Shown: in pieces, positions 11,644-22,059 of the stretch
Position numbering within the stretch: position 1 is the first letter of the stretch
How the letters are laid out: every line of letters starts with the position of its first letter
Assembly: GCF_943734655.1 (NCBI RefSeq)
Contig: NC_071354.1
Location: forward strand, 1,523,001-1,587,000
Origin: Sabethes cyaneus
Lineage: Eukaryota > Arthropoda > Insecta > Diptera > Culicidae
Length of the DNA: 64,000 nt
Direction: 5' to 3'
Notes under the pieces: model-generated
What the model saw: only the letters and a program-made list of their open reading frames with translations
Database searches by the model: none
What the model was told of the DNA's origin: nothing
Translations under genes and position numbers: made by a program

Positions 11644-14278
11644 GGCAAGCATATTCGGAGCGGAATATTCGGCATCGACCTAGGCGACGGAATAAGGACG
11701 ACGAATGGAGACTCGGGACTTGGAACTGCAGATCGCTAAATTTCGCAGGATTCGTCATCGGAGATATGAACGCCCAGGTCGGTAGGGAAGAAATGTATAG
11801 ACCGGTTGTAGGACCCCATAGCCTGCACACCGACACAAACGATAACGGCCAACGTTGTATAAACTTCGCAGCTTCCCGAGGCCTGGTGATCCGAAGTACC
11901 TTTTTCCCGCGCAAGGATATCCACAAAGCCACCTGGAGATCACCTGACCAACGTACAATGAACCAAATTGACCACGTTCTCATAGAGGGCCGGTTCTTCT
12001 CTAACATCACGAACGTACGCTCCCGTCGGGGTGCGGATATAGATTCTGACCATTACCTAGTAGCAGTACATGTGCGCTCAAAGCTGTCCACCGTATACCG
12101 GACACGTCAAAGCCGCCCTCCTCGGCTGAACATCAGGCAGCTAGATAACCCACAAGCTGCCGAGAACTACGCGCGAGTACTGAATGAGGCACTGCCTTCT
12201 TCCGAGGAGTTAGGGGCTTCAAACCTCGAAGACGGTTGGGGCAGAATACGCTCGGCCATCGGAGAGGCCGCTACCGCGGCACTAGGTATTGAGCCTCGGA
12301 GTACACAAAATGATTGGTTTGATGGGGAATGTCAACAAGCGGTGGAGGAGAAAAAAAATGCTTGGAAAAATTATCTAAGTATTGCCACTAGAGAGAACCT
12401 GGCCAAGTACCGACGAGCTAGGAACCAGTTGACCACGATCCTGAGGAGGAAAAAGCGCCAAAAGGAGGACAGAGATCGTGAAGAATTAGAGCAACTATTC
12501 CGAGCTAATGACACGCGCAAGTTTTATGAGAAGGTGAACCAAACTCGGAAGGGCTACACACCGAAACCTGACATGTGTAGGGACGAGGGAGGGAATCTAA
12601 TTACAAACGAGCGCGAGGTGGTCGACAGGTGGAAGCAGTTCTTCGATGAACACCTCAATGGCGAAGTCGCAGAAGGAGGCGGAACGGAAATTAACCTAGG
12701 AGCGCCCATGGAAGATAGTGATGTCCTAGCACCTGATCTCCAAGAAGTCAAACGAGAAATCAGGCTGCTGAAGACCAATAAAGCCGCTGGGAAGGACCGC
12801 CTACCGGCAGAGCTCTATAAACATGGCGGGGAAACGCTAGTAAAGGCTCTACACTGGGTTATTTCGAGGATTTGGGAGGAGGAAAAGCTACCGGAGGAAT
12901 GGATGGAAGGAGTGGTTTGTCCCATCTACAAAAAGGGTGATCGGCTAGACTGCTGCAACTATCGTGGTATTACGCTGGTAAATGCCGCCTACAAGGTACT
13001 CTCCCAGATCCTGTTACGCCGGCTGTCACCGATAGCACAAGGTTTCGTAGGGAATTACCAGGCGGGTTTCATGGGGGCTCGCGCAACTACGAACCAAATG
13101 TTTACTATCCGACAGATCTTGCAGAAATGTCGGGAGTACAACGTGCCCACGCATCACATCTTTATCGATTTCAAAGCAGCATACGATACAGTCGATCGAG
13201 ACAAGCTATGGCAGATAATGCACGAATACGGTTTTCCGGACAAACTGACGCGACTGATAAGAGCTACATTGGATCGAGTGATGTGTTTCGTACGCATCTC
13301 TGGGACACTCTCGAGTCCCTTCGAGACGCGACGAGGGTTGAGACAAGGTGACGGTCTATCCTGCATGCTGTTCAACATCGCTCTTGAGGGGGTGATCCGA
13401 CGAGCGGGCATTGAAACGAGAGGCACGATTTTTACCAAGAGTAGCCAACTTCTAGGCTTTGCAGATGACTTCGATATCATTGCCAGGAACTTTGCGACGG
13501 CGGAGGCAATCTACGCCAGACTGAAAGCGGAGTCTAGGAGAATTGGGCTAAAAATAAATGCGTCGAAGACCAAATACATGAAAGGAAGAGGCTCAAAGGA
13601 AACAAATGCGCGCCTCCCACGGACGGTAACCGTTGACGGCAACGAACTAGAAGTGGTAGAAGAGTTCGTGTATTTGGGATCGCTGCTGACCGCGGACAAC
13701 AACACTAGTAAGGAGATCCAGCGGCGCATCCAAGCGGGAAATCGGGCCTACTTTGCCCTTCGTAAAACGCTGCGATCAGGAAGCATACGCCGCTGCACGA
13801 AGCTAACAATGTACAAAACCATTATTAGACCGGTAGTTCTTTATGGACTTGAAGCCGTGACGCTGCTTACGGAGGACATACGCGCCCTTGCCGTGTTTGA
13901 GCGGAAAGTGCTGCGGACGATATTTGGCGGAGTACAAACTGAAAGCGGAGAGTGGCGGAGGCGTATGAATCACGAGCTACAGGCACTGCTTGGGGAGACT
14001 CCCATCGTACATCTAGCGAAAGTTAGCAGGCTACGGTGGGCCGGACACGTCGTAAGGATGCCGGACGACAGTGCGACGAAAACGGTCCTCTTCAACAACC
14101 CCACCGGCACCAGGAACAGGGGGGCCCAACGTGCACGATGGCTCGACCAGGTCGAAAGCGATTTGCGACTTCTGAGACGACTAGGAAATTGGCGACGAGT
14201 GGCCCAAGACCGAGTTAAATGGAGACGAGTGCTTGAAACAGCACGAGCCACCCCGGCTCTATGCTGCTGAAGAAGAAG
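11644..14278 (+). mobile_element. RTE-clade non-LTR retrotransposon, 2,635 bp, internally deleted
   Basis: The element lies between two copies of a 14-bp target duplication. It holds one long frame with an apurinic-type endonuclease remnant, a reverse transcriptase and a Trp/Arg-rich C-terminal region, in the order typical of RTE elements. It ends a few bases after the stop codon in a short GAAGAAGAAG tail, also typical of RTE; there is no poly(A). RTE elements are usually above 3 kb, and the deficit here is explained by loss of most of the endonuclease. Intact target duplications and a long open frame imply a young insertion. The deletion could have happened in the source copy, making this a derivative mobilised in trans, or after insertion. 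Confidence 0.85.
11646..14270 (+). CDS. RTE endonuclease-reverse transcriptase polyprotein with deleted endonuclease core
   Basis: The product would nick DNA and reverse-transcribe the element's own RNA at the target. Numbering codons from the frame opening at 11604, the frame holds the endonuclease N-terminal motif GTWNCRS (38-44) and then jumps at about 47-51 straight to GDMNAQVG (53-60), QIDHVL (121-126) and DSDHYLV (147-153). The roughly 100-130 residues that normally lie between, including the catalytic Glu of the LQEVRW-like motif, are missing. The reverse transcriptase is complete in sequence: FKAAYD at 523-528, RQGDG at 580-584 and FADD at 619-622, followed by the usual C-terminal segments ending near the stop. 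No ATG precedes codon 55 (11766), and codons before about 15 come from flanking DNA, so I start inside the element. Reverse transcriptase activity is plausible; endonuclease activity is not. Confidence 0.85.
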   Translation, partial: QAYSERNIRHRPRRRNKDDEWRLGTWNCRSLNFAGFVIGDMNAQVGREEMYRPVVGPHSLHTDTNDNGQRCINFAASRGLVIRSTFFPRKDIHKATWRSPDQRTMNQIDHVLIEGRFFSNITNVRSRRGADIDSDHYLVAVHVRSKLSTVYRTRQSRPPRLNIRQLDNPQAAENYARVLNEALPSSEELGASNLEDGWGRIRSAIGEAATAALGIEPRSTQNDWFDGECQQAVEEKKNAWKNYLSIATRENLAKYRRARNQLTTILRRKKRQKEDRDREELEQLFRANDTRKFYEKVNQTRKGYTPKPDMCRDEGGNLITNEREVVDRWKQFFDEHLNGEVAEGGGTEINLGAPMEDSDVLAPDLQEVKREIRLLKTNKAAGKDRLPAELYKHGGETLVKALHWVISRIWEEEKLPEEWMEGVVCPIYKKGDRLDCCNYRGITLVNAAYKVLSQILLRRLSPIAQGFVGNYQAGFMGARATTNQMFTIRQILQKCREYNVPTHHIFIDFKAAYDTVDRDKLWQIMHEYGFPDKLTRLIRATLDRVMCFVRISGTLSSPFETRRGLRQGDGLSCMLFNIALEGVIRRAGIETRGTIFTKSSQLLGFADDFDIIARNFATAEAIYARLKAESRRIGLKINASKTKYMKGRGSKETNARLPRTVTVDGNELEVVEEFVYLGSLLTADNNTSKEIQRRIQAGNRAYFALRKTLRSGSIRRCTKLTMYKTIIRPVVLYGLEAVTLLTEDIRALAVFERKVLRTIFGGVQTESGEWRRRMNHELQALLGETPIVHLAKVSRLRWAGHVVRMPDDSATKTVLFNNPTGTRNRGAQRARWLDQVESDLRLLRRLGNWRRVAQDRVKWRRVLETARATPALCC

Positions 14279-14292
14279 GGAGGGTCTACCGT
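14279..14292. repeat. 14-bp target-site duplication, right copy
   Basis: This is the second copy of GGAGGGTCTACCGT, directly after the GAAGAAGAAG tail of the RTE element. Confidence 0.8.
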
Positions 14293-14604
14293 CCCCTAAT
14301 TAAATAAAGGTGTTGATAGTATCTAAACAAAATGGGACAAAACGTAAAGTGGAATAGCAAAAAATTAGGTGAGGGAAGGGCATTGAAGCAACGCTTAGTT
14401 TTGTATTGTTTAGTAAAACTTCACGTCTTGTCCCATTCTGTTTAGGCACTGTCAACACCTCTGTTTCATTATTTCTTCTACCGTCCCCTATGTTATTTCA
14501 ATCAATCAATCAATCAATCTAATATATACCCTGCCAGTTTGATCCTGGTGTTTGTTAGGGCTAATCTCAAACGTACATCCTGTCTACCGTCTCCTACGTT
14601 ATTT
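14286..14604. repeat. dispersed CTACCGTCCCCTAYRTTATT motif, three copies
   Basis: Similar strings of about 15-21 bp begin at 14286, 14478 and 14584 (CTACCGTCYCCTAYGTTATTT in the last two). A (CAAT)n run follows the second copy (14499-14518). The RTE target site is itself part of the first copy, so the retrotransposon and the MITE landed in a pre-existing degenerate repeat. Confidence 0.55.
14308..14460. mobile_element. foldback MITE, 153 bp
   Basis: Arms of 43 bp at 14308-14350 and 14418-14460 are inverted copies of each other, with six differences that are all transitions. They start AGGTGTTGA on each side. Weaker complementarity continues about ten bases outward. The 67-bp centre has no coding content. 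Length and structure fit a non-autonomous DNA transposon, but I cannot find a clean target duplication, so the superfamily is unassigned. Confidence 0.7.
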
Positions 14605-14609
14605 GTAAA

Positions 14610-17600
14610 AAATCTACTGTTATAAAACTTTAACTTACAGAGGTCTATCCTCTTGTCTTGACAGCGACTCGGCTTCGTTACTGGTCAATTCCTAAAGTAT
14701 TGAATCGGTAGAAGTTGCTCAATGAGAATTTCATGCTATACCCAAGCACCATTGAATTGGATCTTTGTGCAATTTTACTGGTTCGGCAAATCACGGAGTG
14801 CAACTGCGGGTAGTCTACTATAATTAAGCTAAGCTTAATAAAAAATATGACAATCTGTGTGGTGTAATATATTTCTCCGCAACAAATACACAAGATACTA
14901 ATATAATTAGGACTGCTTGGAATTCGATTAAATATAAATTTTTATGGAATTTCTGTATATTTACACTCAAATTTAATTTTACTTCCACTATTGGGGGACG
15001 TAAAAATCATTATTAATTACCTAACTGCAAATTCGATTGTTCTTCATGTTGAAAAAATAAACCATGAAATAGAAACAAATAAAGCTTACTATTTTGTGCA
15101 AAAATAAAATACGATTATAGTCAGTATGCAGCTGCTGAGAAGAAGCTTCTATACTTGCTACCACATTGTAGAGCTGCTCTGGCTGCAATTTTTTTTCCGA
15201 TTAACGATCGTGGGAAGAATCCGTGCAAAGTTACGTGTTAGCACCTACGAAACAATCATCATAAATAAACAAGTGGATATCGAAAATCATACATAACAGC
15301 TGAAAATTTTTCCTTCCGTACCGTGTTGGAGGCAGTCGTGCCGGAAAACGTCGAAGCAAACAAGAACCTTTCGGATTCTAATATTCATAAATCATTGGCG
15401 AGAGTGTGGAAAATGTCTTTATCATATTCGCGGTAATCTGAACAGTAAATTTCCTGCCGCCCGGAACGGTATTAGCCATACATAGAGCTCTGCTAGCGAC
15501 TGTTGCAGTGGCCGGAGGAGGACGGCTACTCGCGCGCGCCCGTCAGTGCAAATCCCATCACGATGGAGTGTTTATGAGTCGGTCAGCGCAAACACGATCA
15601 TCGAACGGCTTGACTTCATCATTACCCGGTGGTTCGGAAGAAAAGCTCAAACGTGGCGAGAACTTTTCAAAGAAACACTGAAGCTTGTTAACCACCGCAG
15701 CAGATTGATCGTTTGCTTGTGGCTTCGACGAGGGTCACAGGTTCGGTGTACGGCATAAGCCGTAACGAGACCTCCTTTGTGCGGGTCAGTTTCTTTGTGT
15801 CGGAGTTTGGTGCTCCAGATGATCAGTTTTGTAATAGGACGCTTTTGTGGTTAGTTAAACGTGGCCAATCAATTCAGTTCTGTACGACAATTATTTTGCA
15901 GTTCAAAAACGTTCTCAGATTGTTGAACTCTTATAATAAATTATATGTAAGGTAAAGAGTTTTGAAAAAGACAAGTTTTGAGTTGGTGTGGCAAACACTT
16001 TGAGAATGTCTCTTCGCTCTAGGGTATTAATGTGCACATATAACATTGCTGTTAATAATGGGCAATTAACGAACTTACGGCATAGCATTGGTACGAATGC
16101 AATTCAGGCTTTTGTTGTCGTCAGCAAGGTAACGAGTCAATATTAATAGCCGGTTGCGTGTTCTACACTTTAGGCTATGAGCCATGATCTACGACATTAT
16201 GTCCTCCAATTAATACCCTAATCCGACAATGGCTTATCCACCGCGCTGCAGCTGTCACCCCTCGCTGTGTATCGCAGTGAATAACATGAAAGTAATCAGC
16301 GTACAGGTATTGCAAGACACCTGAATTGCACCGTTTCCACCCAAGTACAGTACAGTAATAGTAAATAATCTGGAAGCCATTCGTATATGCTGCTGCAAGG
16401 CTCAGGTGTCACACGAGGTGGATAAACGACAAACACGTATCCCTTCGGTCAGTTCGCTACGGTCACCCCCGTTGAGGTGGATAACTTACACTAATCGACA
16501 AAATCGAACTTAAATTTAAACAATTTAAAGGAATGAACAGTTTTAAACATTTTTAGCGTATAATAAGAGTTTAACGTTTATGCACACTTTTCACTTTTAT
16601 GCAATTCTGAGCACTATAAAATATAATTATTTTGTTTCTACTATTCTACTGTATTAGTATTGTGACCTGACTAAGCGACTGTCTGAGTGTCACGCTACGA
16701 ACATGCTCGACAAATTTGTTAGATTAAAATGTTAAATTAATTAAATTGTTATTGATTAAATTGAATCGTGATATTTATCAAGACGTGTATTAACACAGTT
16801 ACTTCATTTGACAATAAAATATCACTTATAGTTGACAAACAAGGCACCGCAATCAAATTCAATGGGAAAAGATATTGCTCAACTTTTACTACTTTTTACA
16901 TTAGTTCCTAATGAATGTTAAAAGTGTTCAAAACTCTTTTGGTTTTACTGTGGGCTAGTGTAATTTATGTTGAAATTCGCGACGAAAGCCAATATGATAG
17001 GGCGGTTCGTAGGCAACTGTTTTCCGCTGCTGTGCGTACGTGCTTTTTAGTCCAAGCCGCTACATGATCAGATTGAATTGATAAAAACACCCCGCGGCTC
17101 ACAAAGTCTGGTAATGATTAATTACCGGCTACCGTCGCAGGCTAAGGTTATGTCTAATTTTCAATTTAAATGGCGGTGGATAGAATCGTAAATATGTAAA
17201 TGAATATCATAGATATAAATATTGCGCAGATTAAAACATCAATATTCATCGATGGATGGAGAACAAGTAAAGTTTATTTAATGGACCTAATCATGTTTCA
17301 ATCGACATCGAAGTCTTAGTTTTAATGGCTGGCGTTACTGTTAGTAATTTTATGTATCAGGCATGTTGATAATAACATACATTACCACAAAGCATTTTTT
17401 TTACTCTTTAAGCTAGGTAGGACAGTTATCAGTGATTTATATCTCATTGTAGTTGTCAACCGGCTAGTTTTCATGAGGCAAGGTCGATCAAATTAAGTTA
17501 TAATGTAATACCGTAAGTGTCTTATATCGTCTGTAACCAAAACCAGGCCCCTCACAGCACATCATATTTTCGTGGCAAGAGTCGCAGGTCGCTCCCTACA

Positions 17601-19505
17601 TGTTTTGTACAAAGTTGCTCATGGGTTTTATTCTCAGTCACCTCACTGCTCGACTGCTCGACTGTTCGATTGTTCATCTCCTCTATTACTTGACTGCTCG
17701 TTTTTCACTTTTCACATTATAGGTGTACAAGTGGCTGAAAGACAAATGGGCTCCGAGTAAGATCGGGCACTCAACTAGCTAAAAGTTAGCAATAGTTAAT
17801 AATCGTGTTTTTGCGATTCGGCACCATTGTGCACTATTCGAAATTAACTGTGAACCGACTGTGATTAACTGTGATAGACTTAGACAATTAAACTATTCCT
17901 CTATAATGTGACGCTCAGAGGACTGGCCCACAATGAAAGTAGGCCAAAGAAACTGGTCCCGTACCCTATACCGTTCATAATTAGCACGTGTCGAAGGGGA
18001 CAAAAACTCTAACGAAGCTATCAGCTGCATTACGAAGTCCAACTCCAATTTTAAACTCAATTGCAACCTAACTGTCAACCGGTAGCATGCTCCACCCCAC
18101 AATCACGCAACTCGTAAGAACGCCTGCTGAAAGGTTGGGTGCAGAATTCTATCAAAGGTGTGAACTGACGCCAAACCACGCAAAGGTAGCAACAATCACA
18201 TTGCTAACTACCAGCCCCCCACTTATACTAACCATCGAACAGAGTTTTGAGTCCGAGGTTGCGGTTTCTAATGGAGATATTTACTATTCGTACAGGTAGC
18301 GATAAATAACTCACTTTGCCGGTGCGAATGCTGTCGGAAGGGTCCCGAACTGACATTGCCAGGTGTCAACGGGGAAATTAATGGTGAATTATTATGAAAT
18401 TTCTTGTGTTAGGCGTTCGACCAGAAAGGAGCTCTGACCACTTTCTATGAGAATGTAACTACCGTACTGCTCTGCAGTCGCTGTTCGTTTGGTTCAAAAT
18501 TGCGTGGCGAAAAACTCCGAACGGAAAGCAACCTAGTTAGTCAGAGTGACGACTTTATCAACCTACACAACACTGGAGTAAGACGCAACAAGCGACAGGT
18601 TTAACGATTCAACCTGCCATGGAACCTCGCAACCAGCGAACTGGTTATGACAAATGTCCTTATCTAATCTCGTAGATCATATTTGTCAAACTGTTGCAAG
18701 ACTCAAACGTATTAAAATTTATTCAAAAACCACCGGCTTTCCACGTCGCTTCAGCCTGTTCTAGTGGTACAAATGAACAAGAAGTAACGTATTATGTAAA
18801 TGTCACCGAACTTCTCGGATTCCGCAGGGAACAGACCCGACAGGCAGTCAGTAAGTGGTTGGTCGTGCGGCCAGCATGTCAAAGCCTTCGGAGACGTGAT
18901 TGAGCAGAAAACGAGACCCAGTAATCATGCACTTCCTACCAGAGTACAGCGGGTCCGTCGGTCGAAAGTCGACATGAAAGCGGCGAAGAAAAACCGACCT
19001 CCTCGGGACTGGGGGAGAGCACCCAAGCACGACATTTGCTTCTCACATTAGGGTGCAATCGAACCCGTCGTCGTACCGAAATGCCTAAGTCAATCGCAAA
19101 GCTAGGCTGCCATCAGCGGCTAATAGAGACATGTGACATATGTCAATGAGATGAAATATCATGCGGCTGATTAAATAATTCTATTAAAAGCGGTTCGCTT
19201 CTCGTTTTCGATGAGTTTATTTTTTTTTACGTTACGCTATGCTGGATACTTTCTCTTCGATGGAAGTCACGCTTTACTGTTAATTGAAGCTTTACAAGCC
19301 ATTGATTCGCAACATGGCCTAGCGAAATAGGCATTGCCGCATAATTAGCTGCATCCACCAACCAGCGAGTGATTAAGCCATGCAGCGGCGAAGTTATCTG
19401 TTACGAGATTGTAATGTTTGCAGTCAATCAATAGTCGTAGCATTAATCACAAAGTAATGTAGCTTGTTGCTGTATGTTTTGCGATTACCGGTTTGATAGA
19501 CTTAC
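14610..19505. other. no supported gene
   Basis: This is AT-rich sequence with only short frames and no recognised domain. Pyrimidine-rich CTCGACTG-like repeats occur near 17640-17700, followed by a string (GTACAAGTGGCTGAAAG, about 17723) that resembles part of the repeat block at 26.6-27.0 kb. No transposon ends were found. Confidence 0.45.
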
Positions 19506-19513
19506 ATTACAGG

Positions 19514-19648
19514 CATTGGCGGAACTAGGGGGCCCCCCCTAGAGGTTTAGCCTCCCCTAGAAAAATTGATTTAGCGGACCAATAAAATGGTCGAAAAAAA
19601 TGCCGGGGCTATAGCCCCCCCTAGAAATGAGCGCTAGTTCCGCCAATG
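19514..19648. mobile_element. hAT-like MITE, 135 bp
   Basis: The ends are perfect 15-bp inverted repeats CATTGGCGGAACTAG. They are flanked by an exact 8-bp duplication ATTACAGG (19506-19513 and 19649-19656). An 8-bp duplication is the hallmark of hAT transposition. The interior has further C-rich/G-rich complementarity (CCCCCCCTAG versus CTAGGGG). It is non-coding and must have been moved by an hAT transposase elsewhere. The intact duplication suggests a recent insertion. Confidence 0.87.
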
Positions 19649-19656
19649 ATTACAGG

Positions 19657-20009
19657 ATATGTTAGGAATCGTTATTGAATTGTTTTGGAAGGAAAAAATT
19701 GTACCTTGTTTTATGTGGATTATTACAGTGAGTGTGTAAATTTACGTACGGATCTCAAAACACTAATTACATTGCAGATCAAAGGTGAAATGGTTGAGTA
19801 ACAAGCCACTATGACAGTCGGTTGATTGAGATTGTAATATTTTAAAAAATTATTTCGAATTCAAATATGCCTAATATTTTATTTTATTTTGTCACATCTA
19901 GTTGAAGGTCTGCCAAATGTATCCCTCTTTTTGCTAGTTTGTTTTCTGGCAGCTCAATGTGATTAAGTCTTCAATTAACTTGGGCGTTCCAGAGTTAGAA
20001 CTATATTGA
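19657..20009. other. spacer between two DNA transposons
   Basis: This is AT-rich sequence without a supported gene or repeat. Confidence 0.5.
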
Positions 20010-20099
20010 TAATGGGTGTCCACGGCAAAATTGCAACAAAACAAAATTAATTCACAAAATTCGAGTTTTTATCCGATTGCTATCAAACTTCCAGGGCAT

Positions 20100-20800
20100 C
20101 AAGTGGAACAATTAAACTTAGTTTTAACGTCTTTATTTTATTAAATTTCGCCTCCGAATCCGAATGCCCGTACTTTGGTCAAAACCCCACCCATGAGATT
20201 TTGCGCAACCTCAAAATCGACATGCTTTGCATATTTACCCATACTTTCTTCATTTCTTTAACTATTTTGACTACTTTAGGATATTACAGAATATTCTGCT
20301 TCATAATAGCCCCGTATTTCTTAATTTTCCGCAACACCGGTGTATTTGAGGGGTTACGATCTTTCGGTAAGAAATCGACATTATTTGTCTAATGCCACTC
20401 CAGCACGGCCTTTACGTTGTGACATGAAGCCAAATCCTACCATAACCATAACCATAATAACCATAACCATAATAACCTACCATCGTAGGACACTTGCGAG
20501 AATTCAAAAGAGGCAGAAGTCGCTTTTGGAGACGCTCTTTCAAATGCTCCGGTTCATTCATGGTATCTGTGGTCACGAAAGGCGTACTCCGCATGACTAC
20601 ATGAACAAATTGCTTGCCAAATCAAGAATTTCTTGCCAAACTTCGACATCTTCTGTTTTCGGAGGTTATCCTTTGCAGTGAAATACTGGTTCCCCGGAAT
20701 CTGGTTGTAGTTTGCTTTCACGTAGGTCTCGTCGTCCATAACCCATTTTCGATGCACTTGTGCAGAACTTTTTCACGAACCTGCGCTTCTTCCAACGCCA
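20100..20800 (-). pseudogene. ITm-family (DD37E-like) transposase relic
   Basis: Minus-strand reading gives MDDETYVKANYNQIPG, then KKFLIWQAICSC, then KERLQKRLLPLL, the ordered blocks around the second catalytic Asp of ITm mariner transposases in mosquitoes. Further on, a decayed LRKIKKYGAIMKQ corresponds to the conserved RPIEKYWA region near the C-terminus, and VKEMKKVWVNMQ follows. The catalytic block expected between LLPLL and this point is replaced by a CCATAA-type simple repeat. Several stops and frame shifts interrupt it, so no active enzyme is encoded. The exact clade (DD37E or DD37D) cannot be told because the final catalytic residue is lost. Confidence 0.78.
20441..20476. repeat. (CCATAA)n simple repeat inside the transposase relic
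   Basis: About six imperfect units of CCATAA, some extended with TAA, sit where the transposase catalytic block should be. On the minus strand they read as a Gly-Tyr run, producing a deceptive 60-codon frame. Confidence 0.85.
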
Positions 20801-21189
20801 TTTTTCAGATCTTTTCACACCTGATGAAATGATGACCTGAAAGACTCACACAGTGTAAACAATGCACTTCGAACTTTCTCCATGAAAAATTTGAATTAAT
20901 TTTGCCCAACGGTTCAAAAGTTATAGCAATTTGAGAGTGTTGCAATTTTACCGTGGACACCCTTTATTAGGTATTCAGTTATTACAAAAAGTAGAAGGGT
21001 CAATGACTAGCGGCATCGGCGCAGTATTGACTTAGGACTACTAACATTGAACAACCTTACCCTATCCAAATACCTTACTGGAGGGGATCTATCGTATTGA
21101 TGTGGAGCACAACACACTTAATACATTATCAATATTTATCTCGTGAATCGTTTCTTGAGAGTCATTTCTTGAAGTTAAGTAAAAATTGC

Positions 21190-22050
21190 CATAGGAGTAA
21201 AAAGCGCCAGAAGGAGCACAGAGATCGTGAAGAATTAAGACAAACATGCTGAGGTAATGACACGTGCAAATTTTACGAGAAGGTGAAGCAAACTTGTGAT
21301 GGTTACATACCGAAACCAGACATGCCAGGGTCGAGGGAGCTAACTTGATCACAAATAAACGCGAGGTGATCGATAGCTGGAAGTAGTTCCTCGATGAACA
21401 CGTCTTTGGTTAATGGAATGGAAGTTAACCTACGAATGCCCATGGAAGATAGTAATGTCCCAGCACCTCATGTCCAAGAGGTCTAATGAGAAATCGGGTT
21501 GTTGAAGACTAACCCACCTGGTAAGAACCGCCTACCAACAGAACTTTACTTGGCCGAGAAACGCTGGTATTGGCTCCAAACTGGGCTATTTCCAAAATTT
21601 GGGATGAGAAACCACCGGAGGAAAGGATGGAAGGATTTGTTTCACCCACGTACAAAAAAGGTAAACGGTTTGACTGCTGCAACTGTCGCGGCTTAACTCA
21701 CCCAAATCCTGTTACGCCGTTTGTCACCGTTAGCATAAGGTTTCGTAGTGAATTATCAGGCGGGCTTCATGGGAGCTCGAGCCATATCTTCATTGACTTC
21801 AAAGCAGCATACGATACAGTCGATCGAGATGCTTCAACCAAGAAGCATAAGCTGTCGTACGGAGCTGACAATGTATCCTCATTAGACTAGTATTTCTTTA
21901 TAGATTTGAAGCGGTGACGCTGCTCACGGAGAACATACGCACCCTTGCCGTGTTTGAGTGGAAGGTGCTGCCGACGAAATCTGGCGGATTACAAACTGAA
22001 AGCGGAGAGTTGCGCAAGCGTATAACTCATGAGCTACGTTACCTGGGTAA
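21190..22050 (+). pseudogene. RTE relic, same subfamily as the 11.6-kb element, internally deleted
   Basis: From about 21208 the DNA closely follows the linker region of the 11.6-kb element (KRQKEHRDREEL, then FYEKVKQT, then ITNKREVIDSWK), then the early reverse transcriptase (SHIFIDFKAAYDTVDRD at about 21785-21830). It then jumps directly to the C-terminal part (EAVTLLTENIRTLAVFEWKVL at about 21905-21970). The segment with the FADD catalytic motif is lost. Several frame shifts and stops break the frame. It ends near ELRYLGK, short of the element's 3' tail, so it is truncated at both ends. Confidence 0.85.
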
Positions 22051-22059
22051 AATTCTGGT

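Larger units (their letters stand above)
20012..20964 (-). mobile_element. ITm-type mariner element, 953 bp, defective
   Basis: The outer ends carry inverted repeats GGGTGTCCACGGYAAAATTGCAACA (one mismatch in about 25) immediately inside TA dinucleotides at 20010-20011 and 20965-20966, the target duplication of Tc1/mariner elements. The interior codes on the minus strand for a decayed transposase. The element is shorter than a full ITm element (about 1.3 kb), so the N-terminal DNA-binding part and probably other segments are missing. Confidence 0.85.
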
